Counted from the first letter of the stretch, positions 18,318 to 27,026 are shown. The stretch: DNA of 64,000 bases from RBG-16-49-21 sp040768125 (GCA_040768125.1 JAXGNG010000003.1:493081-557080), one strand, 5' to 3'. Made by a program: numbers and translations. The notes: a model not told the origin generated them from the letters alone.

Positions 18318-20219
18318 ATGCCCCACCTCCACCCACCATCCCTCGACCACCTCGACTCCCGTTTCGATTCGGAGAAGGAAGTGTACGGCCGCATGGCCGC
18401 CCTGGATGACTCCTACCATGTATTTCACTCGGTCACTTGGAAAGACTCCCGTGACGGCGAGTGCGACATCATAATATTCCATGAGCTCAAAGGCTTTATC
18501 GCACTTGAAGTAAAGGGCGGCGGAGTGAAGCATGATGGAAGGATCTGGACCTCTACCGACCGCTTTGGAGAAGTCCACTTCATCCATAATCCGGTGAAAC
18601 AGGCCAGAGACGCCATGTTTGCTATTAAGCGCACCTGGGAAGAAAAGTATCGGACTGACTTGCCAGGAGTGTTCACCTGGGCAGTCTGCTTTCCTGACTG
18701 CGCCTGGGACTCATCCTGCCGCACACTGGACTTGCCGGAACATGCGGTCCTGGAATCGAAAGGCCTTAATGATATCAAATCATGGGTTGAACGCCAGTTC
18801 CATGAACAGGAAAAGCGTCATGGATCGAAGATACTATCAAAGAATGACATGAAACAGTTCCTTGACCTATTTGACAAGACCATGTCAGTGCCCCTATCCC
18901 TGAACCGCGCCATTGTGCGCCAGGAGGAGGAGCTCCGTATCACTGACCGGATGCAGGACTACCTGCTGGACCTTTTTGACGACAAGGTACGCATCGGGTT
19001 CCAGGGCGCCGCGGGTACGGGTAAGACCTGGATTGCCATGAAAAAGGCCCGACGGCTGGCCGAAGAGGGGAAATCGGTTCTGTTGCTCACCTACAACCGC
19101 CATGTGAACGATTTCCTATCACAAGCGCTTGGTAATGTCGAATCAATAACAGTAAAGACCTTCCATGCCTTTGCACAGGGCATTATCCGGGAGTACCTGA
19201 AAGACCATCTGGTTGATCCGGGTTGTCAGAAGTGCTTTTTTGCCTGCATCGACGGCCTGGCAAATCAGGTGGGCGAGAGTAGTGATGGTGAAAGTGAAAA
19301 GAGCGGCAGGAAAAAAGAACTAACCATTGACAATAAATTAAATGGGGCCCTTCATTTTTTAAGCATCATCCCGGATGATATGGCATGTAGTGATATACTA
19401 AATGACCATGGGGCTGACCTGCCGGCAGCTGTGCGCCAGGTGATGAAATATCTTTTGCCTGATGGGGAAGGTGATTATTATGCGGACCGAGTCCCCCTGG
19501 CGGTGATGTCAATTTTTGAAGCCGACCAGAAGATGCGCGAACGGTATCATTATGATGCACTCCTCATTGACGAGGCGCAGGACTTTCACAAACATTGGTG
19601 CGAGTGTCTCAAGTACCTGTTTCTGGATTATTCAGATCGCATCTGCTACATTTTTTATGATGACAACCAGACCATCTTCACCAGTGATGCCGAGCTGCCG
19701 GTCACTGACCTGATAGCCTCGGCTGGGCTGGAAGATCATATCTTCAGGTTACGTGACAATCTTCGAAACACTGCATTGATCCATGACTATGCCGTTGCAA
19801 AAACCGGGATGGGGGCCACGGCAAGGCCTTTCGAGATTTCCGGCATGAGTCCGGAAGAGATAAATGTTAAGAGCGATGCTGCCGGGAGATCAGCTGTAGC
19901 GGATATTTTGAAAGATCTCATTGAAACTCACGGCATCAGCCGGGACCGTATTGCAATTTTATCCAATCGGAGCATGGATAAATCGATATTCGGGGACATG
20001 CAGGTCATCGGCGGATATAGTATTACCGAAGGTTCCGGTGCTCGGGGCGGTGTGCGATTCCGGACCATTCAGAAGTTCAAGGGCCTTGAGTCTGATGTAG
20101 TAATTCTAATCATCCATAAAAGGGCCCAGGAGAAAGAGGCACGCTTTCTGGCTGAGGAATTGCTCTATGTGGGGTATACTAGGGCGAAGCATTTGCTGTG
20201 GGTGGTGGAGGTAGAGTAA
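18318..20219 (+). CDS. NERD nuclease-domain / superfamily 1 helicase fusion
   Basis: A 633-aa protein. Residues about 10-130 form a NERD-type nuclease-related domain: a core Asp (DGECDIIIF) is followed by ALEVKGG, the ExK signature of the PD-(D/E)xK fold. A UvrD-like helicase follows, with Walker A GAAGTGKTW (K236), LLIDEAQDF as Walker B, TIQKFKGLESDVV and the C-terminal ELLYVGYTRAKH. Such fusions occur in defence islands and act on DNA. An AT-rich 89-base spacer separates it from the preceding operon and its GC is higher, so it was probably acquired separately. No clear ribosome-binding site precedes the ATG. Confidence 0.8.
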   Translation: MPHLHPPSLDHLDSRFDSEKEVYGRMAALDDSYHVFHSVTWKDSRDGECDIIIFHELKGFIALEVKGGGVKHDGRIWTSTDRFGEVHFIHNPVKQARDAMFAIKRTWEEKYRTDLPGVFTWAVCFPDCAWDSSCRTLDLPEHAVLESKGLNDIKSWVERQFHEQEKRHGSKILSKNDMKQFLDLFDKTMSVPLSLNRAIVRQEEELRITDRMQDYLLDLFDDKVRIGFQGAAGTGKTWIAMKKARRLAEEGKSVLLLTYNRHVNDFLSQALGNVESITVKTFHAFAQGIIREYLKDHLVDPGCQKCFFACIDGLANQVGESSDGESEKSGRKKELTIDNKLNGALHFLSIIPDDMACSDILNDHGADLPAAVRQVMKYLLPDGEGDYYADRVPLAVMSIFEADQKMRERYHYDALLIDEAQDFHKHWCECLKYLFLDYSDRICYIFYDDNQTIFTSDAELPVTDLIASAGLEDHIFRLRDNLRNTALIHDYAVAKTGMGATARPFEISGMSPEEINVKSDAAGRSAVADILKDLIETHGISRDRIAILSNRSMDKSIFGDMQVIGGYSITEGSGARGGVRFRTIQKFKGLESDVVILIIHKRAQEKEARFLAEELLYVGYTRAKHLLWVVEVE

Positions 20220-20271
20220 AATCGATTTCTCAACTATCTTTACTATAATGATCATAAATTAGGTGGAATCT

Positions 20272-21315
20272 ATGGAAAAAGCACTCCTTATTAACGTTGA
20301 CAAAAGAAATCTGTTTGAAATTTCTGACTATAAGAATGAACTTGAATTACAGGAATTGATAAAAGATAATCCTTCTCTGGTCAATATCAGTGCGATATTT
20401 GACTCCCCATTATTAATGATTGCAAGGGAAGCACTTCATATAGATGTTCTTGCACTTACCAGTGACTGTGTTCCAGTAATAATAGAGTGCAAGAGAAAGA
20501 ATAATCCAGATATGAGGTATTTAATTGCTCAAATTTTTGAATATGCTTCATTGCTGCAGACCAAATCATATGGAGATATTGTAGATATCGCAAATAGATT
20601 TTTCTCAAGCGGCAAATGTGCTGAATCAAAATACAAAAATCATACTTTCTATGAAAACTTTTCTGTATTTATTAAAGAACATGGCAATGATGATTATACT
20701 GAGGAAGGGTCTTTCCAGGCAAGAATTGATAATAATTTAAAATCAGGTCAATTTTACTGCGTTATTGTAGTGGATTCTCTTGATGAAAACACAAGAAGAT
20801 CAATAGACTTTTTTAATGATAAACTTGAAAAACTAAGAATTGAAGTTATAGAAGTAAAAAAACTCAAATCCAATGGTATGAGTATTTATATTCCTTTTCA
20901 CGCAAATCCTCCACGGCAGATTGTTCAGGAAAAAAATACACCAGGCAGGATCAGTTTCAATGAAATGATTGAGAAAGGGACATTAAGACAGGCTGAAATT
21001 GTTAAAGAAATAGTTGATTTTTGGTGTAATCAGGATGACTGCAAAAAGGAAATGGGAACAACCGGATTAAGTTTGAGATATAAGCAATATTCATTATTCT
21101 GGGTATTTATAGATCGAATGCATATTGCTAATCCTTTATCGACCCAATTGGAAAGAGAGAAAAAGGATGTTGGGATTTGCGAAATATTAAAAGAAAAAAT
21201 TCAGGCTGAATATAAAAAGAAACAAATATTTTTCGACGAAAAAGGTATTTCAATTGAAAAATTGAAGAATACAATTGTTGATATATTAAATACTTTCAAA
21301 GAACGGATTGAATAA
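20272..21315 (+). CDS. NucS-like PD-(D/E)xK endonuclease domain protein
   Basis: A 347-aa protein. Its first 130 residues match the DUF91/NucS-type nuclease core: D58 in HIDVLAL, then IIECKRK (E72, K74) and Q87 in the following helix. The remainder is unassigned; it is helical and contains TGLSLRYKQYSLFWVF near residue 260. The start at 20272 was chosen because AGGTGG at 20261-20266 is at proper spacing; a GTG at 20263 lies inside that site. The gene is much more AT-rich than its neighbours, which indicates independent transfer. It may be an orphan nuclease effector or a repair function. Confidence 0.72.
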   Translation: MEKALLINVDKRNLFEISDYKNELELQELIKDNPSLVNISAIFDSPLLMIAREALHIDVLALTSDCVPVIIECKRKNNPDMRYLIAQIFEYASLLQTKSYGDIVDIANRFFSSGKCAESKYKNHTFYENFSVFIKEHGNDDYTEEGSFQARIDNNLKSGQFYCVIVVDSLDENTRRSIDFFNDKLEKLRIEVIEVKKLKSNGMSIYIPFHANPPRQIVQEKNTPGRISFNEMIEKGTLRQAEIVKEIVDFWCNQDDCKKEMGTTGLSLRYKQYSLFWVFIDRMHIANPLSTQLEREKKDVGICEILKEKIQAEYKKKQIFFDEKGISIEKLKNTIVDILNTFKERIE

Positions 21316-21324
21316 CTTTTAGAA

Positions 21325-21344
21325 TCCACTATGCGTGGAAAAAT
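21325..21344. terminator. Small hairpin between convergent genes
   Basis: TCCAC-TATGC-GTGGA followed by AAAAA lies in the 38-base gap between two convergent genes, with a T run on the other side. A short stem makes it a weak candidate for a shared terminator. Confidence 0.35.
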
Positions 21345-21353
21345 TATCATCAA

Positions 21354-21548
21354 TCATTCCTCAAACGGATTAATCTTCATCTTCTTGCAGTAAAACACAC
21401 ACTTCTTGATCAGCTCCCCCTTGAGCACCTTCCTCTTCATCTTCTGCTGTAGATAATTCACGAAATCATCGACCGCCAGGTCTTCTTCCGGTGTGAACTT
21501 GACATTGGGGCGCACGACGCTGCTGTATTGGTTCTTTTTCTCAGCCAT
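21354..21548 (-). CDS. Small basic protein, probable regulator of the mobility module
   Basis: A 64-aa basic protein transcribed away from the recombinases. It has no family I can name. Its second half (TPEEDLAVDDFVNYLQQKMKRK) could form a short strand and helices like a ribbon-helix-helix repressor, but this is only a guess. Its promoter has a perfect TTGACA and TATAAT with a 16-base spacer, and the -10 box ends only eight bases before the ATG, so the mRNA would be essentially leaderless. The gene lies next to a palindrome in the divergent recombinase promoter, the classic layout for a repressor controlling excision. Confidence 0.6.
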   Translation of the reverse strand: MAEKKNQYSSVVRPNVKFTPEEDLAVDDFVNYLQQKMKRKVLKGELIKKCVFYCKKMKINPFEE

Positions 21549-21555
21549 GAAAATT

Positions 21556-21583
21556 ATTATAAATCAATAATCGTATATGTCAA
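21556..21583 (-). promoter_or_regulatory. Consensus promoter of the 64-aa gene
   Basis: On the minus strand TTGACA (21583-21578) and TATAAT (21561-21556) are separated by 16 bases. Transcription would start at about 21549, at or next to the ATG at 21548. Confidence 0.75.
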
Positions 21584-21614
21584 TCTTTTAGACGTTTTGG
21601 TTCGAAAAAAGTAC

Positions 21615-21643
21615 TTGACACATAGACGTCTAAGTGTTATATT
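21615..21643 (+). promoter_or_regulatory. Consensus promoter of the recombinase operon
   Basis: TTGACA (21615-21620) and TATATT (21638-21643) are separated by exactly 17 bases. The 59-aa gene starts 26 bases beyond the -10 box. It diverges from the promoter of the 64-aa gene and the two -35 boxes are only 31 bases apart. Confidence 0.75.
21623..21632. promoter_or_regulatory. Palindromic operator candidate TAGACGTCTA
   Basis: A perfect 10-base palindrome sits inside the spacer of the recombinase promoter. An imperfect copy, TAGACGTTTT, lies at 21589-21598, 34 bases upstream and beside the -35 box of the divergent promoter. A protein bound here would block RNA polymerase at the recombinase promoter and could also affect the other one. 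Confidence 0.6.
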
Positions 21644-21668
21644 CTATGTATCAGATATCGGGAGTAAT

Positions 21669-21848
21669 ATGAAAGATAACGACAAAAATAAGCCCCATGG
21701 TGCCTCGATTCAGCCTGATTCACAGGATAAAACCAAGACTCAGGCCCAGGAATTCATTGAGCATTTCTCCAAGCTCGATCAAAGCACACGGGAACGCTAT
21801 ATAAAAGCCATTCTCAAATTATACTATATTTTACGCGATGAAAAATAA
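21669..21848 (+). CDS. Small protein (59 aa) leading the recombinase operon
   Basis: A polar 59-aa protein whose C-terminal half (QEFIEHFSKLDQSTRERY) is predicted helical. No family is recognised. The start at 21669 has CGGGAG just upstream; longer frames starting before the promoter are not credible. It overlaps the recombinase start by 11 bases, so the two are translationally coupled. A recombination directionality factor or an accessory subunit are reasonable guesses, without direct support. Confidence 0.6.
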   Translation: MKDNDKNKPHGASIQPDSQDKTKTQAQEFIEHFSKLDQSTRERYIKAILKLYYILRDEK

Positions 21849-23343
21849 GATCGAACATTCTATCGAGCTTTTTAATGCTATTGAGAAAGGACTCGAGAAA
21901 TCACGGGAGCTCTCCCTGCCACCGGCCTTTGCCTATGATCGGGTAAGCACCGCTGAGCAGGCGGACGGCCTGAGCCTGGAATACCAGAGCCAGGGTGCGG
22001 AAAAGTATGCCCGGGAGCATGATTTGCATATAGCCCATTATTTTACAATCGCCGAAAGCGCCTCAAAGGAGGGGCGGCGGGTATTCAACGAAATGATCGA
22101 CATGGCGCTGCGGTTTGACGTGAAGCACTTGATTTTCAAGTCAACGGACAGAATGTCGCGCAATTACCGGGACCTTGCCCGAATCATCGACCTGATCGAG
22201 CGCCATGATTTTGCCATACATTTTTATCAAACAAACAAAGTCATCACCAGGGAATCGTCGCATGATGAGAAATTCATCATCGGGATCGAACAGGCTGTGG
22301 CAAAGCACCTGTCAGACAAGATAAGCCATGATATACGAAATGTGAACAAGTACAAGGTCCAGAAAGGGATTTATTGCGGTCAGGCACCTTATGGATACAA
22401 ATATGACAGACAGCAGAAAAGATTTGTTATCGATAAAAATACCGAATACATCCTCAGGTTCATTTTCGATGAATTTGATACAGGCAGATACAGCCTAGAG
22501 ACATTACGTGAGCTCCTCAACAGGAAAAGGATCGCAGCCGCGAAAGGGGGCGAATGGTCCAAATCGAGCGTGTATCAGACATTGAAAAATCCCTTTTACC
22601 ATGGAGAATTCATCCATGACGGCACGCTCTTGAAGGGAAACCATGAGACCTATTATGACCGCGAGCGGTTTGAGGAGCGGATGAAAAAGATGAAGCTAAG
22701 CTGTGTGACCAGCCGGAACAGGAATCATGCGGCGCTGTTGCAAAAATTGATGATGTGCGAATGCGGCAAGATCATGACCCCGGACCTCAAGAAGAGGAAG
22801 TATCTCTACTATGTGCATAAATGCTCTCATAAGAATATGCGGCAGTCCACTATAGCTGAAAGGGTTTTGTTTGCGCGTATCGATAAAAAGATCAACGGGA
22901 TCAGGTTTTATCCGGAATCAGCTGATATGATGAAAGCATTGTTCGGAAACACGATAATCAACCATAAGAAAGAGCGTAATAGTGAAATTATGGGACAAAG
23001 GCGCAGGTTAAGCGGCCTGGAATTGAAAAAGAACAGGCTCTATGATCTCTATTCTGAGGATGAGAATTTCAGCAGGGAGGATCTCAAGAGAAAGCTATTG
23101 GAAATAGATCGATCCATTGTGTCACTGAGATCGTATCTTTCATCGCTGGAGCAGGATCAAAAACAGGTCACGCTGGATGTTGAAGACGTGATTGTCGTAT
23201 TCCTGGGGCTTCGCGATGTGTATAAGACATCTAAAAGCGAGAAGAAGGCCCGTATCCTGAAAGAGATGGCTGAAAGCATCAAAGTCAATAAAGAAGCACT
23301 GACGATTAACTGGAAAAAACCATTTTCTTACTTCATTCAATAG
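21838..23343 (+). CDS. Large serine recombinase 1
   Basis: A 501-aa serine recombinase. The N-terminal resolvase domain carries the catalytic serine in YDRVSTAEQ (S37), followed by the DRMSRNYRDL helix. The recombinase domain spans about residues 170-270 (GIYCGQAPYGYKYD onward), with a cysteine-containing zinc-ribbon-like stretch (CECGK, then HKCSHKN) near residues 303-330 and a coiled-coil region after that. Such enzymes carry out site-specific integration and excision through a covalent 5'-phosphoserine intermediate. It is the first of two recombinases in one operon. Confidence 0.9.
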   Translation: MKNKIEHSIELFNAIEKGLEKSRELSLPPAFAYDRVSTAEQADGLSLEYQSQGAEKYAREHDLHIAHYFTIAESASKEGRRVFNEMIDMALRFDVKHLIFKSTDRMSRNYRDLARIIDLIERHDFAIHFYQTNKVITRESSHDEKFIIGIEQAVAKHLSDKISHDIRNVNKYKVQKGIYCGQAPYGYKYDRQQKRFVIDKNTEYILRFIFDEFDTGRYSLETLRELLNRKRIAAAKGGEWSKSSVYQTLKNPFYHGEFIHDGTLLKGNHETYYDRERFEERMKKMKLSCVTSRNRNHAALLQKLMMCECGKIMTPDLKKRKYLYYVHKCSHKNMRQSTIAERVLFARIDKKINGIRFYPESADMMKALFGNTIINHKKERNSEIMGQRRRLSGLELKKNRLYDLYSEDENFSREDLKRKLLEIDRSIVSLRSYLSSLEQDQKQVTLDVEDVIVVFLGLRDVYKTSKSEKKARILKEMAESIKVNKEALTINWKKPFSYFIQ

Positions 23344-23353
23344 GGCTGCTCCC

Positions 23354-23599
23354 TTGAAAAAAGCGATAACAACCCATAAAAGAGCAATATCCCATGAGAA
23401 TACCCATCCTCTCATTGATGTTGCTTCATGGCACGCAACCGACGACCGGCTCTTGACCATGACCATGAATTATTATCTGGAAGACTGCACCTTCCAGGAT
23501 ATCTCCGCTTCCCTGGAACGGTCACTGGATAAGAATCAAATAGCCCAACTCACCGAAATGGTATCGGTCCTGATTAAAGAATATGAAAAGAAAGATTGA
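23354..23599 (+). CDS. Small protein (81 aa) between two recombinases
   Basis: An 81-aa protein with a predicted TTG start and weak ribosome-binding site; an internal ATG at 23459 is an alternative. It contains HPLIDVASWHATDDRLL and a helical C terminus ending in IKEYEKKD. No family is recognised. It overlaps the second recombinase by 17 bases and follows the first by only ten, so it is part of the recombination operon and may be an accessory factor. Confidence 0.5.
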   Translation: MKKAITTHKRAISHENTHPLIDVASWHATDDRLLTMTMNYYLEDCTFQDISASLERSLDKNQIAQLTEMVSVLIKEYEKKD

Positions 23600-25232
23600 T
23601 TCAAATTATAAGATTGCCGCCTATGTCAGGGTCAGCACCCAGCGGCAGGCACTTGTCAAGGAAGGATCGCTCAAGAACCAGGAGGAGCGTATACGGGGAT
23701 GGTTTGATTTTTTCAACAGCAAGAACGGGTTCATATTCAACTGGGACCAGAATGTCGTCATATACCGGGAGGAGGGGAAGTCCGCCAAGGATGTCAAGCA
23801 GAGGCCCCAGTTCCAGAAGATGGTCAGCGACATACACAGGGGCCAGATCCACAATGTTGTTGTGGCTTCCATTGACCGGATCTTCCGGAATATCAGGGAC
23901 GCCCTCGATTTCATCACCCTCATAAACAAGATCAACGTCGATTTCACCTCGCTCAAGGAAAACTTCGATACTTCATCCGCCACGGGCCGCGCCTTTCTCA
24001 ATATCATGATGGTCTTCGCCCAGATGGAGCGGGAGCAGACGAGCGAGCGCGTGCGTATCGGGAACCGGCAGCGGGTGGAGCGGGGGCTCTGGACCTTCGC
24101 CAGGGTGCCCTATGGGTACGAGATGGACAAGAACAAGAATGGGGCCCTCCTGATTCTGGACAGCGAGCGGGCAGGGGTTGAAATGGCCTTCCAGAACTAT
24201 CTGAAAAGCGGGTCTATCAGGGGCGTCGCGAAGCTGCTTAACAATGCCGGGTTCAGGACAAAGATCGGCACTCCCTGGAAGCATGATACTATATACCGTA
24301 TGCTTACGAATAAGGCATATCTTGGCCTGATACAGATCAATAAACGAAATATTGCCAAGGACAAGGAAAATGTGCCTGAACTGGACCGCTATAAAGAAGG
24401 GAAGGGCAACTGGGACCCGATCATAGACGAGGATATCTTTTACCGGGTCCAGGAGATCCTTGTTAAGAATTACAAATCACGGACAAATCGGATGAAGGAA
24501 AAGCCCCATCCGTACCTGTTCCAGGGCGGCATTTTACAGTGCCATCACTGCGGCGGGACCATGGCCGGAACTTCAACGAAAAAGAATGGGAAGAAGTATT
24601 TTTATTACTATTGCGAGAAGTGCAGGTTCCAGACGACTGCGGTCAGGCTGGATGAGATAATCAAAAAGGTTATCTATGACTTTATCGAGAACGAGAGCGT
24701 CATCATTAAAAAGGCCCTGGAAAAGGTCAACGAGCGCAAGGGCGGGGACATGGCCCTGCTCAGGGACAGCATGAGCAATGCGAAAAAGATCCTCTTCGGG
24801 ATCCAGAAAAAGATCGAGGTCAAGACCGTTGCCCTGGGGAATACTGATAACCGGCAGCTTATTGAAAAGATAAACGAGGAGTTGACTGACCTGCTCCAGG
24901 AGGAAGGGAAGATCCTGGGAGCAATCCAGGGACTGGAAAAGCAGATCGAAGACCTCGATTACCAGAGCATCATGGAACAGGCATTGAAGAATGTGAAATA
25001 CTACCGCAAGCTCATCCTGAGCCATATCACCCCTATCCATCTCCGTGAAATTGTGCACCTGTTGTTTTCACGCATCCAGGTCGGTGATAACTATATCAAG
25101 CTCGGCATCAGGGGCGAGGTAAACCTTGAGGAATTCAGCGTTATTATGGGCAAAGAGGGTCCGGCGTCGCATGAGGAAAATAAAACGGCCCAAACTGAAA
25201 AGTTTGGGCCGTGTCGTGCTTTGCGGGGTTGA
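23583..25232 (+). CDS. Large serine recombinase 2, reading into the tRNA-Asp terminator
   Basis: A 549-aa serine recombinase. The catalytic serine is S18 in AYVRVSTQRQ. The DRIFRN helix, the AQMEREQTSER region and a recombinase domain follow. A zinc ribbon with CHHCGG near residue 319 and CEKC near residue 349 comes next, then a long coiled coil. The last 20-odd residues are encoded by the terminator hairpin and 3' end of the tRNA-Asp gene on the other strand, so they are not likely to be native to the enzyme. The natural stop was probably lost or displaced when the island joined the chromosome. Confidence 0.9.
   Translation: MKRKIDSNYKIAAYVRVSTQRQALVKEGSLKNQEERIRGWFDFFNSKNGFIFNWDQNVVIYREEGKSAKDVKQRPQFQKMVSDIHRGQIHNVVVASIDRIFRNIRDALDFITLINKINVDFTSLKENFDTSSATGRAFLNIMMVFAQMEREQTSERVRIGNRQRVERGLWTFARVPYGYEMDKNKNGALLILDSERAGVEMAFQNYLKSGSIRGVAKLLNNAGFRTKIGTPWKHDTIYRMLTNKAYLGLIQINKRNIAKDKENVPELDRYKEGKGNWDPIIDEDIFYRVQEILVKNYKSRTNRMKEKPHPYLFQGGILQCHHCGGTMAGTSTKKNGKKYFYYYCEKCRFQTTAVRLDEIIKKVIYDFIENESVIIKKALEKVNERKGGDMALLRDSMSNAKKILFGIQKKIEVKTVALGNTDNRQLIEKINEELTDLLQEEGKILGAIQGLEKQIEDLDYQSIMEQALKNVKYYRKLILSHITPIHLREIVHLLFSRIQVGDNYIKLGIRGEVNLEEFSVIMGKEGPASHEENKTAQTEKFGPCRALRG
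25177..25211 (-). terminator. Rho-independent terminator of tRNA-Asp
   Basis: A perfect 11-base-pair stem (25186-25196 with 25201-25211, loop GAAA) is followed on the minus strand by TTTTATTTT. It lies 13 bases beyond the tRNA 3' end and also inside the recombinase 2 reading frame on the plus strand. Confidence 0.85.
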
Positions 25233-25298
25233 CGAGACTCGAACTCGCGACCCCCTGCGTGACAGGCAGGTACTCTAACCAAACTGAGCTACAACCCC
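25224..25298 (-). tRNA. tRNA-Asp (GTC)
   Basis: The minus strand reads a full cloverleaf. The acceptor stem is GGGGTTG with CAACCCC, the anticodon stem-loop is CCTGC-CTGTCAC-GCAGG with anticodon GTC, and the T-arm includes GTTCGAGTC. The discriminator base is G and CCA is not encoded. A TTGACA lies upstream at 25342-25337, though the -10 box is poor. Its 3' end faces the island, the usual side for island integration at tRNA genes. Confidence 0.95.
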
Positions 25299-25479
25299 GT
25301 GCAAATCGTGGTACATCAAACAATATGCCCCGTCTCTGTCAAACAATTTTTTCAGGTTCCCCCCCGCCGTGGAGCGAGGCGTCATGATCGGGGCCCCCCG
25401 GCGCCATTTTCACCGCGGTACGGTTGCTGATCGGCGGAATAGTTGGTATATTGTACGTAAGGGCCCCGGGTTTTTTCCA

Positions 25480-25508
25480 TTGACAGGGAGGGGCGGGGTC
25501 CCGAATCT
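25480..25508 (+). promoter_or_regulatory. Possible def-fmt promoter
   Basis: TTGACA (25480-25485) is followed after 17 bases by GAATCT (25503-25508). The -10 box is weak. It lies 56 bases before the def start in an otherwise gene-free spacer. Confidence 0.4.
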
Positions 25509-25563
25509 GTGAAGGGGGCCTCCGAGGGGGCCGGGCGATACCATTCAAGAGGAGAACCAGAAC

Positions 25564-26103
25564 GTGGCGGAACAGGGGGTCGCGAGGGCCCATGAAATAA
25601 TCTATTACGGGCACGACACCCTCCGGAAGGTGGCGGAGGAGATCGCCGACGTCAACGGCGAGATCATCAGCCTCATCGATTCGATGTACAACGTGATGTA
25701 CCGCTCGAAGGGGATCGGCCTGGCGGCGCCCCAGGTGGACGTGTCCAAGCGCCTTTTCATCCTCGATATCTCCGAGGAGGAGGGGGGGAAGGGCGTCTCC
25801 CTGGAGCTGATCAACCCGGTCATCAGGGAGTCCTCCGAGAAAGAGGGACCCTACAACGAGGGATGCCTCTCCGTGCCCGGCATATGGGAGGAGGTGACGC
25901 GCCCCCTGGAGATACTCGTCACCGGCGTTGACCGCGAGGGGAACGAGGTGGAGTACGAGGCGAGGGGCCTCCTCGCCCGGGTGATGCAGCACGAGATCGA
26001 CCACCTGAACGGCATTCTCTTCGTTGACCGCATCGAGGACTATATCCGCAACGAGCTCCGCCCGGAGCTGAAGAAAATCAAGAAGCTGAACCGCCGGACA
26101 TGA
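25564..26103 (+). CDS. def: Peptide deformylase
   Basis: A 179-aa enzyme that removes the formyl group from the initiator methionine of new proteins. All three family motifs are present: GIGLAAPQ, EGCLSVPG (metal-binding Cys) and QHEIDHLNG (two metal-binding His and the catalytic Glu). The start is GTG with AAGAGGAG about nine bases upstream. The stop overlaps the fmt start (ATGA). This is the first clear chromosomal gene beside the island. Confidence 0.95.
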   Translation: MAEQGVARAHEIIYYGHDTLRKVAEEIADVNGEIISLIDSMYNVMYRSKGIGLAAPQVDVSKRLFILDISEEEGGKGVSLELINPVIRESSEKEGPYNEGCLSVPGIWEEVTRPLEILVTGVDREGNEVEYEARGLLARVMQHEIDHLNGILFVDRIEDYIRNELRPELKKIKKLNRRT

Positions 26104-27026
26104 GGGTAGGGTTCTTCGGCACCCCCGACCTGGCCGCCCGGGTCCTGGCGGACCTGGCGAGACGGCACGAGATGCTCTTCATCGTCACGGCCCCCGACCG
26201 GGAGGCGGGGCGGCACCGCGCCCTCCGTCCCTGCGCTGCCAAGCTCTGCGCCGGCGACATCGACGCGCCGGTGCTCCAGCCGGAGACCCTGAAGGGCCCC
26301 GCCTTTCTCGAGGAGATCCGCGCCTTCAACGCCGACATCTTCGTCGTCGTGGCCTACGGGAGCCTTATTCCGAGGAGCGTTTTCGATCTCCCACCCCTGG
26401 GAACCGTCAACCTCCACCCCTCCCTCCTGCCGAAGTACCGCGGCGCGGCGCCGATCCCCTGGGCCATCATGAACGGCGAGACCGGGACCGGCATCACCGT
26501 CCAGCTCATCAACGAGCGCCTCGACGCCGGGGACATAGTTGTCCAGGAGCCCCTGGCCATCGGGCCGGACATGACCGCCGGGGACCTCGTGGACATCGTC
26601 TGCGCGCGCGGCGCCGGTCTCATCGACCGGGCCATGGCGATACTGGCCGCCGGGGACCCGAAGCCCATGGTGCAGGATGAATCGAAGGCGACCTACTGCG
26701 GGAAGATCGACCGCGACATGGCGCGGATCAGGTGGGACGCGCCGGCCCATGCGGTACACGACCTGGTACGGGCCATGAACCCGAAGCCCGTGGCCTTCAC
26801 GGAATTCCGTGGGGAGCCCCTGAAGATATTCAACACGGCGGTTCAAGGGGGAGGGGAGGGGGCGCCCCCGGGTTCGATCATCATGGAGGGGAAGAAACGC
26901 CTCCTGGCGGCCGCGGGGGACGGCCTCGTGGAGATCCGGTCCCTCCAGCCCGCCAGCAGGAAGGTGATGGACGCCCTCTCCTTCATCAACGGCTTCCGCC
27001 CCGCCCCGGGCGAGCGCTTCGGGTGA
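26100..27026 (+). CDS. fmt: Methionyl-tRNA formyltransferase
   Basis: A 308-aa enzyme that formylates Met-tRNA(fMet) with 10-formyltetrahydrofolate. It shows the opening VGFFGTPDLAA, the catalytic region NLHPSLLPKYRGAAPIPWA with the formyltransferase HP pair, and GDIVVQ. The C-terminal OB-like domain is shorter than in Escherichia coli. Overlapping def, it forms the common def-fmt pair acting in initiation and N-terminal processing. Confidence 0.95.
   Translation: MRVGFFGTPDLAARVLADLARRHEMLFIVTAPDREAGRHRALRPCAAKLCAGDIDAPVLQPETLKGPAFLEEIRAFNADIFVVVAYGSLIPRSVFDLPPLGTVNLHPSLLPKYRGAAPIPWAIMNGETGTGITVQLINERLDAGDIVVQEPLAIGPDMTAGDLVDIVCARGAGLIDRAMAILAAGDPKPMVQDESKATYCGKIDRDMARIRWDAPAHAVHDLVRAMNPKPVAFTEFRGEPLKIFNTAVQGGGEGAPPGSIIMEGKKRLLAAAGDGLVEIRSLQPASRKVMDALSFINGFRPAPGERFG

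Noticed and set aside
21528..21668. Longer start for the 59-aa protein
   Set aside because: The extension would cover both promoters and the palindrome; the ATG at 21669 has a proper ribosome-binding site.
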